Source: Kitasatospora aureofaciens (GTDB taxonomy: Bacteria > Actinomycetota > Actinomycetes > Streptomycetales > Streptomycetaceae). Taken from it: 64,000 bases of DNA. Numbering within the stretch: position 1 is the stretch's first letter; the number at the start of each line of letters is the position of its first letter. The stretch spans positions 558,001-622,000 of the forward strand of contig NZ_JPRF03000001.1 in NCBI RefSeq assembly GCF_001188955.3, written 5' to 3'. This document shows positions 31,880 through 39,374 of the stretch, one piece after another. The notes beneath the pieces were generated by a model. It was not told the origin of the DNA. It did no database searches and saw only the letters and a program-made list of their open reading frames with translations. The position numbers and the translations under genes were made by a program.

Positions 31880-34726
31880 ATGCGGATTCCGTACATGGTC
31901 GGCGTGACCGGTCGGGGAGCCGAACGAGCACTGCTGGCGGACCTGGTCGCCGATGTCGCGGCCGGCCGTGGGGGCAGCCTGCTGGTCGAGGGCGAACCCG
32001 GCATCGGCAAGTCCGCGTTGCTCGCCGCACCGCTCGCCGCGGCCGGGGCCGTCGGCTGCGAGGTCCTGTTCGGGCAGTGCGACGAGCTGGGGCAGCGGCT
32101 TCCGCTGTCGGCCATGACACGACTCCTCGGCGTGCCCCCGCGTTGGGCCGACCCCCGGCACGCGGAGGCCGCACCGCCGTCTCGACGGCCGCACACCTGC
32201 GCGGACCGGGACACGCACCTCCTCGCCGCCGATCCGGTGGCGGCCGCCACCGAGCAACTGCTGACCCGTGTCGACCGGCTGTGCGCGTCCGGACCGGTGG
32301 TGCTGGCACTGGAGGACCTGCAATGGGCCGACGAGACGACCCTGCTGATGTGGCGCCGCCTGTGCCGGACCGCAATGCGGCGGCCGCTGCTGGCCATCGG
32401 GACCTGCCGGCCGGTGCCCCGCCGGCCGGGCCTGGCGCGGCTGCGCCGGGAGCTTCGCCCCCAGGGCGGACGGGTGCTCTCACTCGACCCCCTGAGCGAG
32501 GCGGGCGTGTCGGAGCTGGCGGGTGTGCTGGCCGGCGGAACCCCCGGGCCGCGGCTCACGGCCCGCCTCGGCTCGGCGGCCGGAAATCCGCTGTACATCA
32601 GGGAGTTGCTGGACGCCCTCGCCCGCGGCGGATCCCTGCACCGCGCCGCCGGCACGGTGGAGCTGTCCGCGGAGCGCGGAGACCCGGGTGACCTCCGGTC
32701 GCTGACGGACGTCATCGCGGACCGGCTGGCCTGTCTCTCGGCCAGGGCCCAACAGGCGCTGCGCGTCGCCTCCCTGCTCGGACCCGAGTTCTCGGCAGCG
32801 GAGCTGACGGCAGCGGCGGGAAGCGGTGACCTCCTGACGGTGGTGGAGGAGGCGCTGAGCGCGGGCGTGCTGGAGTCGGCCGGGCCCCGGCTGCGGTTCC
32901 GTCACCCCCTGCTGGGAGAGGTGCTCCACGAGACCATCCCGTCCGCCCTGCGCGCGGGGCTCCTGCGGCGGGCGGTACAGGAGCTGACCGCCGCCGGGGC
33001 GCCGATCGAGCGCGTGGCCGCGCTGATCCTGCCGGCCGTGCGGGAAGCCGACGGCTGGGAGTGGGAGTGGCTCGCCGACCACGCGGCGCAACTGGTCGAC
33101 CGGGCCCCGGCGCTCGCTGCCGACCTGCTCGAACACGCCCTGCGGCAGACGGACGCGGACTGTCCGAGGCACCACCTGCTGGCCGACCGGCTGGCGGCGC
33201 TCTACTTCCGCACCGGGCCCGTCGAGCGCGCCGAGCAACTCGCCCGTAGCATCCTGCTGGCGACCTCCGACCGCGAACTCGTCGGACGGGCCAGGTGGTT
33301 GCTCGCCGGCGTCGCGCTGCGGGCCGGCCGCTACCAGGACGTGGAGGCGAACTGGCAGGCGGCCGTCGGCGACCCGCGGCTCGGGCCGCGCTGGCGGGCA
33401 GGCCTGCTGGCCCTGCTCGCGCTCGCCCGGGGCTTCCAGGGCCGGCTCGGCGCGGGCCGCACGGCCATGACCGAGGCACTCGCCGAAGGGGTGCGGCTCC
33501 ACAGCGCCACCACCATCGGCTACGCCCTGAACGCGGGCGCCCTGATCCGCAGCCGGGAGGGCGACCAGGCCGGTGCGCTGGCCCTGGCCGACCGCGCGCT
33601 GGCGGAGATCGGCGACGACCGCGAACTCGTGGACCTGAGGCTCATGCTGCTCGGCCACCGGGCTGTGGCGCTGGACGGCCTCGGCCGCCCCCAGGAGGCG
33701 GAGGAGACCCTGGCGCACGCCCGTACCCTCGCCGGGCGGACCGGGGAGACGCTGCTCTCCATGAGCCTGGTCAAGATCGCCGAGAGGCACTACGAGCACG
33801 GTCGCTGGGACGACGCCCAGGCGGTCCTGGACGAGGTCACCGACCTCCCGCAGGAGCGCTGGCAACTCGCCCGGCACAGCCTGCGGACGCTGATCAGCGC
33901 CCGGCGGGACAGCGGGCAGGAGGCCGCCGGCCACCCGGACATCCTGGATGCCCGGACGGTGCCGCCGACCTGGCCCGTCGCGGCCTCCTACCGGATCGTG
34001 GCCCGCAGCCTCGCCCTCGAACGCACGGGCAGGCCCCGCGAGGCCCTCCAGGTGCTCGCGGCGCTGCTGGCCCCCGCGTACGAGTACGACACCAGGAGGC
34101 ATCCGGAGTGGCTGGCCGGCCTGGTCCGCCTGGCGCTGGCCGTGGACGACCGGCGCACGGCGCGGACCGCGGCGCTCGCGAGCCGACGCAACGCCCACAT
34201 CGAACCGCTGCCCGCCACGCGGGCGGCCGCCCAGTGGTGCCGCGGACTGCTGCACGACGACCCGGCCCGGCTGCTCGTCGCGATCGACCACCACCGCACC
34301 GCCGACCGCCCCCCTGACCTCGGAAACGCCCTCGAGGACCTCGCCGTGCTCCACGCGGCGTCCGGGGACCGCGACGCGGCCCGCGCCGCGTTCGGAGAGG
34401 CCCTCGCGGTCTACGCCGAGCTGGGCGCGGTCTGGGACGCGCGGCGCGCCGCCGCCCGCATGCGCCCCTGGGGAGTGCGGGCCGGGATCCGGGGACCGCG
34501 GTCCCGGCCGGCCTCCGGCCGGGACGCGCTGACGGTGACGGAGCAGCGTGTGGCCGAACTGGTCGTGCAGGGGCTGTCCAACCCCGACATCGCCGCGATG
34601 CTGCTGCTCTCGCGTCGCACGGTGGAGACCCATGTCTCCCACATCCTCGGCAAGCTCGGCGTCCGCTCACGCCGGGAGGTCGCCGCGGCGACCGGGGCGC
34701 GCAGCCACCGGGCCGCGGCCCGGTGA
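31880..34726 (+). CDS. LAL-type LuxR family regulator (ATP-binding)
   Basis: 948 residues. N-terminal AAA/STAND ATPase with Walker A 'VEGEPGIGKSALL' (about 35-47) and Walker B 'VVLALEDLQWAD' (about 140), a long TPR-like helical middle (about 380-840), and a C-terminal LuxR HTH ('LTVTEQRVAELVVQGLSNPD'). LALs usually activate neighbouring secondary-metabolite or hydrolase operons on binding an inducer. Divergent from the chitinase-thaumatin-glucanase operon, which is therefore its most likely target (inference). Start ATG 31880 or 31874; chosen from the promoter position. Confidence 0.85.
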   Translation: MRIPYMVGVTGRGAERALLADLVADVAAGRGGSLLVEGEPGIGKSALLAAPLAAAGAVGCEVLFGQCDELGQRLPLSAMTRLLGVPPRWADPRHAEAAPPSRRPHTCADRDTHLLAADPVAAATEQLLTRVDRLCASGPVVLALEDLQWADETTLLMWRRLCRTAMRRPLLAIGTCRPVPRRPGLARLRRELRPQGGRVLSLDPLSEAGVSELAGVLAGGTPGPRLTARLGSAAGNPLYIRELLDALARGGSLHRAAGTVELSAERGDPGDLRSLTDVIADRLACLSARAQQALRVASLLGPEFSAAELTAAAGSGDLLTVVEEALSAGVLESAGPRLRFRHPLLGEVLHETIPSALRAGLLRRAVQELTAAGAPIERVAALILPAVREADGWEWEWLADHAAQLVDRAPALAADLLEHALRQTDADCPRHHLLADRLAALYFRTGPVERAEQLARSILLATSDRELVGRARWLLAGVALRAGRYQDVEANWQAAVGDPRLGPRWRAGLLALLALARGFQGRLGAGRTAMTEALAEGVRLHSATTIGYALNAGALIRSREGDQAGALALADRALAEIGDDRELVDLRLMLLGHRAVALDGLGRPQEAEETLAHARTLAGRTGETLLSMSLVKIAERHYEHGRWDDAQAVLDEVTDLPQERWQLARHSLRTLISARRDSGQEAAGHPDILDARTVPPTWPVAASYRIVARSLALERTGRPREALQVLAALLAPAYEYDTRRHPEWLAGLVRLALAVDDRRTARTAALASRRNAHIEPLPATRAAAQWCRGLLHDDPARLLVAIDHHRTADRPPDLGNALEDLAVLHAASGDRDAARAAFGEALAVYAELGAVWDARRAAARMRPWGVRAGIRGPRSRPASGRDALTVTEQRVAELVVQGLSNPDIAAMLLLSRRTVETHVSHILGKLGVRSRREVAAATGARSHRAAAR

Positions 34727-34739
34727 TCAACGGTCGGCC

Positions 34740-35142
34740 GAAGGGCTGACGGTGCGTGCCGGAGCGCGCCCGCGTCCTGACCGCGTGCCAGGAGGGTGTC
34801 GAGGGCGGCGAAGAACTCCTCGCCGGTCGCCGGGGTCAGCACGCCGGCGACCCGGGCGGCGGCCAGCACGTTGTAGTCGCCGGCCACCGACTCCAGAGCA
34901 GTCTCCAGCACCCGGGCCAGTGCCGATGCGGGATCGGGGTCGTGGGCGGCCGCCCGGATGACGGGCCGCACCCGCTCGTCGAAGCGCGCGTCCAGCACGG
35001 CCCGCAGGGATCACGGCCTTGTCGGGGAAGCGGCGGAAGAGCGTGGCGGCCCCGACACCGGCCCGGCGCGCCACGTCGTCCAGGTGGGGGTCGTGGCCCT
35101 GTTCGGTGAAGACCTCCCGGGCAACCGCCTCTTCCGCCCAGC
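34740..35142 (-). pseudogene. TetR-family regulator, frameshifted and truncated
   Basis: In one frame the minus strand encodes an HTH ('AREVFTEQGHDPHLDDVARR', 'VGAATLFRRFPDK'); a different frame resumes at once with the C-terminal domain ('LDARFDERVRPVIRAAAHDP' ... 'ATGEEFFAALDTLLARGQDA'). The frames join if one C is removed from ATCCCTG near 35010. The start codon region and the extreme C-terminus are also missing. It overlaps the promoter of the small gene at 35165. Confidence 0.65.
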
Positions 35143-35164
35143 CCCACCGAGAAGGACCACAGCC

Positions 35165-35374
35165 GTGCCAGCCCTCGCACTCACACCCCCGGAAGCCGCC
35201 CGCTGGGCCGCCCGCGCCGGACTCCGCCTGCCCGCCGAGCGCCACGCCGCGGTGACCGTGGTCGCCGACCACATCCACCACGTCGTCGCCGTCCTGCGCG
35301 AACTGGACTTCGAGGACGTCCCGCCCGCCGCCGCCTACCACCCCGTGCAGGAGGCGCACCGTGCAGCCGTATGA
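35165..35374 (+). CDS. AtzG-like (DUF4089) small subunit partner of amidase
   Basis: 69 residues ('MPALALTPPEAARWAARAGL' start, then 'ADHIHHVVAVLRELDFEDV'). Short helical proteins of this type are encoded just before AtzE-like amidases and act as stabilising subunits. It overlaps the amidase start by 14 nt (GTG 35361). GTG 35165, AGAAGGA 9-12 nt upstream. Since the amidase is destroyed, this is probably an orphan remnant. Confidence 0.5.
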   Translation: MPALALTPPEAARWAARAGLRLPAERHAAVTVVADHIHHVVAVLRELDFEDVPPAAAYHPVQEAHRAAV

Positions 35375-35925
35375 GCTGTCCCTGGCCGCCGCCGCGGACG
35401 CGATCCGGGCCCGGCGCCTGTCCCCGGTAGAACTGGTCGACTCCGTCCTCGGCCGCATCGAGGAGGTGGAGCCGCACCTCGGCGCCTACGTCACCGTCAC
35501 CGCCGAGCGGGCGCGCCGGGCGGCGGCCGAGGCCGAACACGAGGTGGCCCACGGCCGCTACCGGGGACCGCTGCACGGCATCCCGATGGGGCTGAAGGAC
35601 CTGATCGACGTCGGCGGGATGCCCACCACCGCCAGCTCCCGGGGCCGCGCCGGCCACCGCGCCGGGGCGGACAGCACGGTCGCCGCGCGCCTGGGCGCGG
35701 CCGGCGCCGTCCTCCGAGGCCGTCTCCGACGCCTACGTGCGCCTGAGCGCCCCCGCCAACATCACCGGGGTGCCCGCCCTGACCGTCCCGGTCGGCCACG
35801 ACCCGGCGGGCCTGCCGATCGGCCTGCAGCTGCCCGCCCGCCCCCTCGGCGAGCCCGTACTCTTGCGGGTCGGTCACGCCTACGAGTCGACGCGGCCCGC
35901 CCGGGCCCTGGCCGGAGCGGTCTGA
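35361..35925 (+). pseudogene. AtzE-like amidase with central part deleted
   Basis: Residues 1 to about 115 are a good amidase N-terminus ('LAAAADAIRARRLSPVELVD', 'GPLHGIPMGLKDLIDVGGMP', which includes the catalytic Lys). At about 35715 the reading jumps to another frame with the amidase C-terminus ('SAPANITGVPALTVPVGHDP', 'GLPIGLQLPARPLGEPVLLR'). About 250 residues carrying the Ser-cisSer-Lys triad (GGSSGG) are absent, and the two halves are out of frame. It cannot encode an active amidase. Confidence 0.75.
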
Positions 35926-35997
35926 GCGGTCTGAGCGGGCGCCCGGGCCCGCGGGCGCCCAGCCCGTCAACTCCCCGCAGCGGTTAGCCTGTTCCCC

Positions 35998-36558
35998 ATG
36001 CCGACCACCCGCCCCGCAAGTCCGGCCGCCGTGAGCCCCGGCGGCCCCACCGTCCGCGACCGCCTGCTCGAACTCGGCTCACCGCGCGCGGCGGCGGCCG
36101 TGCTCACCGGGACGAACGCGCTCTACCTGCTGCTCGTGGTCTTCGGGAACGTCACCGACTTCGCCACCAACCAGCAGTTCGTCCAGCACGTGCTGGCGAT
36201 GGACACCACCTTCCGCGACCAGGACCTGATGTGGCGTGCCGTCACGTCCCCGGGTCTGCAGAACGCGGCGTACGTCGCGATCATCGCCTGGGAGGCGCTG
36301 AGCGCCCTGGTGCTGACGGCGGGGACGTTCGCCTGGTGGCTGCGGCCCGCAGTGGCACGCCGGCTCAGCACCCTCGGCCTGCTGCTGATGCTGCTGCTCT
36401 TCGGGGCCGGGTTCATCGGGATCGGCGGAGAGTGGTTCGCGATGTGGCAGTCGAAGGCGTGGAACGGCCTCGACGCGGCGATCCGCAACGTCACCCTGGC
36501 GGGACTGGCCCTGGTGGTGGTGAACCTGCCGCACCGCACCCGGGCCCCGGCGGAGTGA
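35998..36558 (+). CDS. DUF2165 family membrane protein
   Basis: 186 residues with four predicted TM helices; 'FGNVTDFATNQQFVQHVLAM' and 'GEWFAMWQSKAWNGLDAAIR' are the conserved loops of DUF2165. Function unknown. ATG 35998; the -10 like TAGCCT 8-10 nt upstream suggests a leaderless or nearly leaderless message. Confidence 0.85.
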   Translation: MPTTRPASPAAVSPGGPTVRDRLLELGSPRAAAAVLTGTNALYLLLVVFGNVTDFATNQQFVQHVLAMDTTFRDQDLMWRAVTSPGLQNAAYVAIIAWEALSALVLTAGTFAWWLRPAVARRLSTLGLLLMLLLFGAGFIGIGGEWFAMWQSKAWNGLDAAIRNVTLAGLALVVVNLPHRTRAPAE

Positions 36559-36597
36559 GGGAAACAGTGCTCCGCCGGCCCGGCTAGGGTGTCCGGC

Positions 36598-36948
36598 ATG
36601 CCGCTCGTCGACGTGACCCACGCGCCCACCGTCCCCGAGTCCTCCCTGCGCGAACTGGGATCGGTGCTGCCGCATCTGGTGTCCCTGGCCGTGGAGTGCC
36701 CCGAGGAACCGTACGACGGCGATCTGCGGCCCGGAGACGTCGAGATCCGCTTCCGGTCGCTGGGCCCGCTGGACCGGAGCGGGCTGGCGGTGGTGATCGA
36801 GATCAAGTCCAAGTGGTTCGCCAGCAGGGAGGCCAACCGGCAGGAGCGGGTGGACGCGCTCCACGAGAGCATCCGCGCCGCGACCGGGCTCGTCGACTTC
36901 GGCGTCTACCTGTCACTGCCGATCGCCGCCTGGTCCCAGGGGGACTGA
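36598..36948 (+). CDS. tautomerase-superfamily-like small protein
   Basis: 116 residues that begin Met-Pro-Leu-Val-Asp-Val-Thr; an exposed N-terminal Pro after Met removal is the catalytic base of 4-oxalocrotonate/MIF-type tautomerases. 'ALHESIRAATGL' and 'FGVYLSLPIAAWSQG' fit the second helix and strand. That is the reason for preferring ATG 36598 over GTG 36589. Substrate unknown. Confidence 0.6.
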   Translation: MPLVDVTHAPTVPESSLRELGSVLPHLVSLAVECPEEPYDGDLRPGDVEIRFRSLGPLDRSGLAVVIEIKSKWFASREANRQERVDALHESIRAATGLVDFGVYLSLPIAAWSQGD

Positions 36949-37069
36949 CCGCTCACGCGCCCCCGCTCCATCGTTGCCGACTGCTCGCCGCGCTGCTCGC
37001 CATGCTGGTCACTTCCGAACGTGACACCAGCGACAGCTACGCCCCGGGCATCCGCGGAGCCCATGAGCC

Positions 37070-37172
37070 TGCCCGCGCAGCTGCTGCGCGCCTTCCTGCC
37101 ACCCCGCACCGTCCGGCACCGACCGGGGTCGTGTCCACCGCGGTCCTGGAGCCCGCCTACGACCTCGGTGGG
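37070..37172 (+). pseudogene. possible SpoIIE/PP2C phosphatase fragment
   Basis: One frame gives 'LPAQLLRAFLPPRTV', another 'VVSTAVLEPAYDLGG', reminiscent of the opening of actinobacterial SpoIIE phosphatases (LQxxLLPP ... VLEPAYDLGGD). Frames are shifted and nothing else of the domain follows. Tentative. The remaining 36949-37446 has no gene that I can support. Confidence 0.3.
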
Positions 37173-37446
37173 CGGATCCCCCCGGTGATGCCGCAGCGTG
37201 ACGGCGGTCGGCCGGTCGGTGATGCTGACGTTGGTTGCGTGGTGAGTGCGCTCACACGGTAGTGCTGTGTACGACGACGGATAGTGGTGTCCGTTTCCGC
37301 TGCTCGAGGACCGCTCGGTGAACGGGTGAGGACGGGCTCGGGCAGGAGCGGAGGGGGCTGCCGGGCGCCGTCGGCCCGCCGCGGAGCCCCACCGACGAAT
37401 CGGTTCCGGACTCCCCGGCTACGACGGGGGATCGTTCCGGGGAGCT

Positions 37447-37593
37447 CTTGGCGGTCGCCGAACCGGTCTGGCAGCTTGGCATTTGTCGTCAGCCAGACCG
37501 GCTCCTGTCCCGCCGGATGCGCTAACCGCCGAGTCACACCCGCGACCGTTATGGCCCCTGTCCGGCCGCGGTCCAAAACGGGGGGTGACTCGG
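37447..37593 (+). ncRNA. structured 5' leader with mutually exclusive stems upstream of transglycosylase gene
   Basis: Stem A: CCGGTCTGGC (37463-37472) with GCCAGACCGG (37492-37501), perfect 10 bp. Stem B encloses it: CTTGGCGGT (37447-37455) with ACCGCCGAG (37525-37533). Stem C: CCGAGTCAC (37529-37537) with GTGACTCGG (37585-37593), enclosing GACCG/CGGTC (37544/37569). B and C share 37529-37533, so only one can form, as in a switch. It sits 28 nt before a secreted cell-wall hydrolase gene; many Streptomyces hydrolase genes have c-di-AMP riboswitches, but the conserved motifs of that class are not recognisable here. Confidence 0.5.
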
Positions 37594-37620
37594 CCCAACC
37601 CGATTGAGGTCTTGCTCTAC

Positions 37621-38016
37621 ATGCCCGCTTTCAAGCTCCGTATGCGTACCTCTGCCGCGATCCTGGCCGGCGCCGCCGGTGTGACCGCCCTGGGTGCCGC
37701 CGTGGTCCCCGCCGTGGCCTCGGCTGCGGACGCCTCCCCGCAGGCCGTCGCCGCCCGGATCGTCCCGGCGAACCAGCTGGCCTCGTTCAGCCAGATCGTC
37801 TCCCACGAGTCCGGCTGGAACGTGACCGCGACCAACCCGAGCTCGGGCTCCTACGGGCTGGGCCAGGCGCTGCCGGCCTCCAAGATGGCCTCGGCGGGCG
37901 CGGACTGGAAGACCAACCCGGCCACCCAGATCAAGTGGGCGCTGGACTACATGAACACCCGCTACGGCAGCCCCAACGCCGCGTGGACGTTCTGGCAGAA
38001 CCACCATTGGTACTGA
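37621..38016 (+). CDS. secreted lytic transglycosylase (SLT domain)
   Basis: 131 residues: signal peptide 1-36 ('AAILAGAAGVTALGAAVVPA', Ala-X-Ala near 'ASAADA') and a compact SLT/lysozyme-like domain with catalytic Glu in 'IVSHESGWNVTATNPSSGSY', 'GLGQALPASKM' and 'WALDYMNTRYGSPNAAW'. Cleaves the peptidoglycan glycan strand; this short form is frequent in streptomycetes. ATG 37621 with TTGAGG 11 nt upstream. Long structured leader upstream. Confidence 0.9.
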   Translation: MPAFKLRMRTSAAILAGAAGVTALGAAVVPAVASAADASPQAVAARIVPANQLASFSQIVSHESGWNVTATNPSSGSYGLGQALPASKMASAGADWKTNPATQIKWALDYMNTRYGSPNAAWTFWQNHHWY

Positions 38017-38073
38017 GCCGACCATTCGGCTCCTCCCGCCTCGGCGGTCGGACAGGGGCCGCCGGGGTGACCG

Positions 38074-38119
38074 ACGAGGGCCCGGGCCCGCGCCCATGCG
38101 CGAGGGCCCGGGCCCTCGT
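38074..38119. terminator. strong terminator after transglycosylase
   Basis: 16-bp perfect stem (ACGAGGGCCCGGGCCC and complement) closed by an inner GCGC-CCAT-GCGC hairpin, between convergent genes. Confidence 0.85.
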
Positions 38120-38161
38120 GCTTCTCCCGGCGCCGTCCTGCACGCCCGTCGCCAACGGCAG

Positions 38162-38638
38162 CTACCCCGACGAGCTGGACGGGCCCGACGAGTTGGACGA
38201 GCCCGAGGAGCTCAGGCACTGCCATCCGCCCGGCTGACCCGCGCCCGGCGAGTGGAAGTAGGCGGTGACGGTCTTGCCGTCCTTCTGCAGACGGGTGTGC
38301 CAGTGGTCGGCGAGTGCGTCGACCAGTGCCAGGCCGCGCCCTCCGGTGGCTTCCGGCGTCGCCGCCCGGGGGCGGGGGAGCCGGCTGCTGTGGTCGTGGA
38401 CGCTCAGGTGGAGGCAGCGCCCGTCCCAGGTCAGCACCAGCTCCGCGTCGCTGCCGGCGTGGACGTGGGCGTTGGTGCTCAGTTCGGACACGGCCAGCAC
38501 GACCGCGTCCGCGAGGGCCGGCGCGTCCCGGTTCCAGCCGAGGGTGTCGAGATGCCTCCTCGCCCACTCCCGACCGGCCCGTACTCCCGCGCCGAGCGGA
38601 AGCCGCCGGGCCCATCCCACTCCACTCCTCCTGGACAT
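38162..38638 (-). CDS. RsbW-like ATP-binding anti-sigma/serine kinase
   Basis: 158 residues with an HATPase_c_2 domain (25-125): N-box 'VSELSTNAHVHAGSDAEL', G1 'VHDHSSRLP', G2 'GGRGLALVDALADHW'. C-terminal tail is Ser-rich. Streptomycete genomes contain dozens of such orphan kinases, which bind sigma factors or phosphorylate STAS partners. ATG 38638 with GGGAGG 5 nt upstream. A STAS protein is encoded at 1000-1437 but lacks the phosphorylatable Ser. Confidence 0.87.
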   Translation of the reverse strand: MSRRSGVGWARRLPLGAGVRAGREWARRHLDTLGWNRDAPALADAVVLAVSELSTNAHVHAGSDAELVLTWDGRCLHLSVHDHSSRLPRPRAATPEATGGRGLALVDALADHWHTRLQKDGKTVTAYFHSPGAGQPGGWQCLSSSGSSNSSGPSSSSG

Positions 38639-38892
38639 GAAGGCCTCCCTTCAGGTGCGTGCCACCTTCGTGTGCCCGCATCCGGCGGCCGCATGCGACC
38701 GGGATCACCTCCCGCCCGCTGACCACCGCTCAGGAACGCGGCCGCAAGCCGCCGGTGGCGATCCCGTGCTTCCACGCCGGAGGGGGAGGGAGGGCGGGAG
38801 GGCGAGCCGCCGGCATGGAACCGGAGCCTGCGGGAAGGCGGTCGTCACGGAGCGCGTCGCCGAACAGGCGGCGCCGTGACACGAGGAGAGAC

Positions 38893-39255
38893 ATGAGCGC
38901 CAGCAGGATCTGGGAGTTCCGTTCCGAATCCGGCCACGTCTCGGGCACCGACCTGGTCGGCTTCCACGTCGAAGCCACCGACGGCCCCATCGGCAAGATC
39001 GACAAGCACTCGGAGGAGGTCGGCGCCTCCTACCTCGTGGTCGACACCGGCCCGTGGATCTTCGGAACCCGGGTCCTCCTGCCCGCGGGCACCGTCGCCA
39101 GGGTCGACCAGCACGACAAGAAGGTGTACGTCGACCGCACGAAGGACGAGATCAAAAACGGCCCCGCGTTCGACCCCAACCACGGCACCGGCACCGACTA
39201 CCGTGCGGGCTACGACGCCTACTACGGCCCCTTCTACGTCGGTCCCTTCCTCTGA
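38893..39255 (+). CDS. PRC-barrel domain protein
   Basis: 120 residues with a PRC-barrel beta fold at about 15-85 ('LVGFHVEATDGPIGKIDKHS', 'YLVVDTGPWIFGTRVLLPAG', 'VARVDQHDKKVYVDRTKDEI'), then a Tyr-rich tail ending 'YYGPFYVGPFL'. Found in stress-related actinobacterial proteins; function unknown. ATG 38893 with GAGGAGAG 4-6 nt upstream. The stop codon lies in the first unit of a heptamer repeat. Confidence 0.87.
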   Translation: MSASRIWEFRSESGHVSGTDLVGFHVEATDGPIGKIDKHSEEVGASYLVVDTGPWIFGTRVLLPAGTVARVDQHDKKVYVDRTKDEIKNGPAFDPNHGTGTDYRAGYDAYYGPFYVGPFL

Positions 39256-39306
39256 CCTCTGACCTCTGACCTCTGACTTCTGGTCTCCGACCTCTGGCCT
39301 TCGGCC
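39251..39306. repeat. eight decaying copies of heptamer TCTGACC
   Basis: Three exact TCTGACC units followed by TCTGACT, TCTGGTC, TCCGACC, TCTGGCC and TTCGGCC. The TGA of unit 1 is the stop codon of the PRC-barrel gene; in this phase each exact repeat also has a TGA. Confidence 0.85.
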
Positions 39307-39374
39307 CTTGACCGGCCCGCCGGTGCGCCGTGCTCCCGGTCGCACCGGCCGGCCGGACAGTCCGTGGCGCGGGC

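Noticed and set aside
31676..31880. DasR (dre) operator before the chitinase gene
   Set aside because: No ACTGGTCTAGACCAGT-like sequence in the gap; only a short GTGAG-A-CTCAC palindrome.
37260..37620. c-di-AMP (ydaO-yuaA) riboswitch upstream of the transglycosylase
   Set aside because: The gene type invites it, but the conserved blocks of RF00379 (GGGGAxC..., GGGTGAATC..., CCGACAGCTAACC...) cannot be found; reported only as an unknown structured leader.
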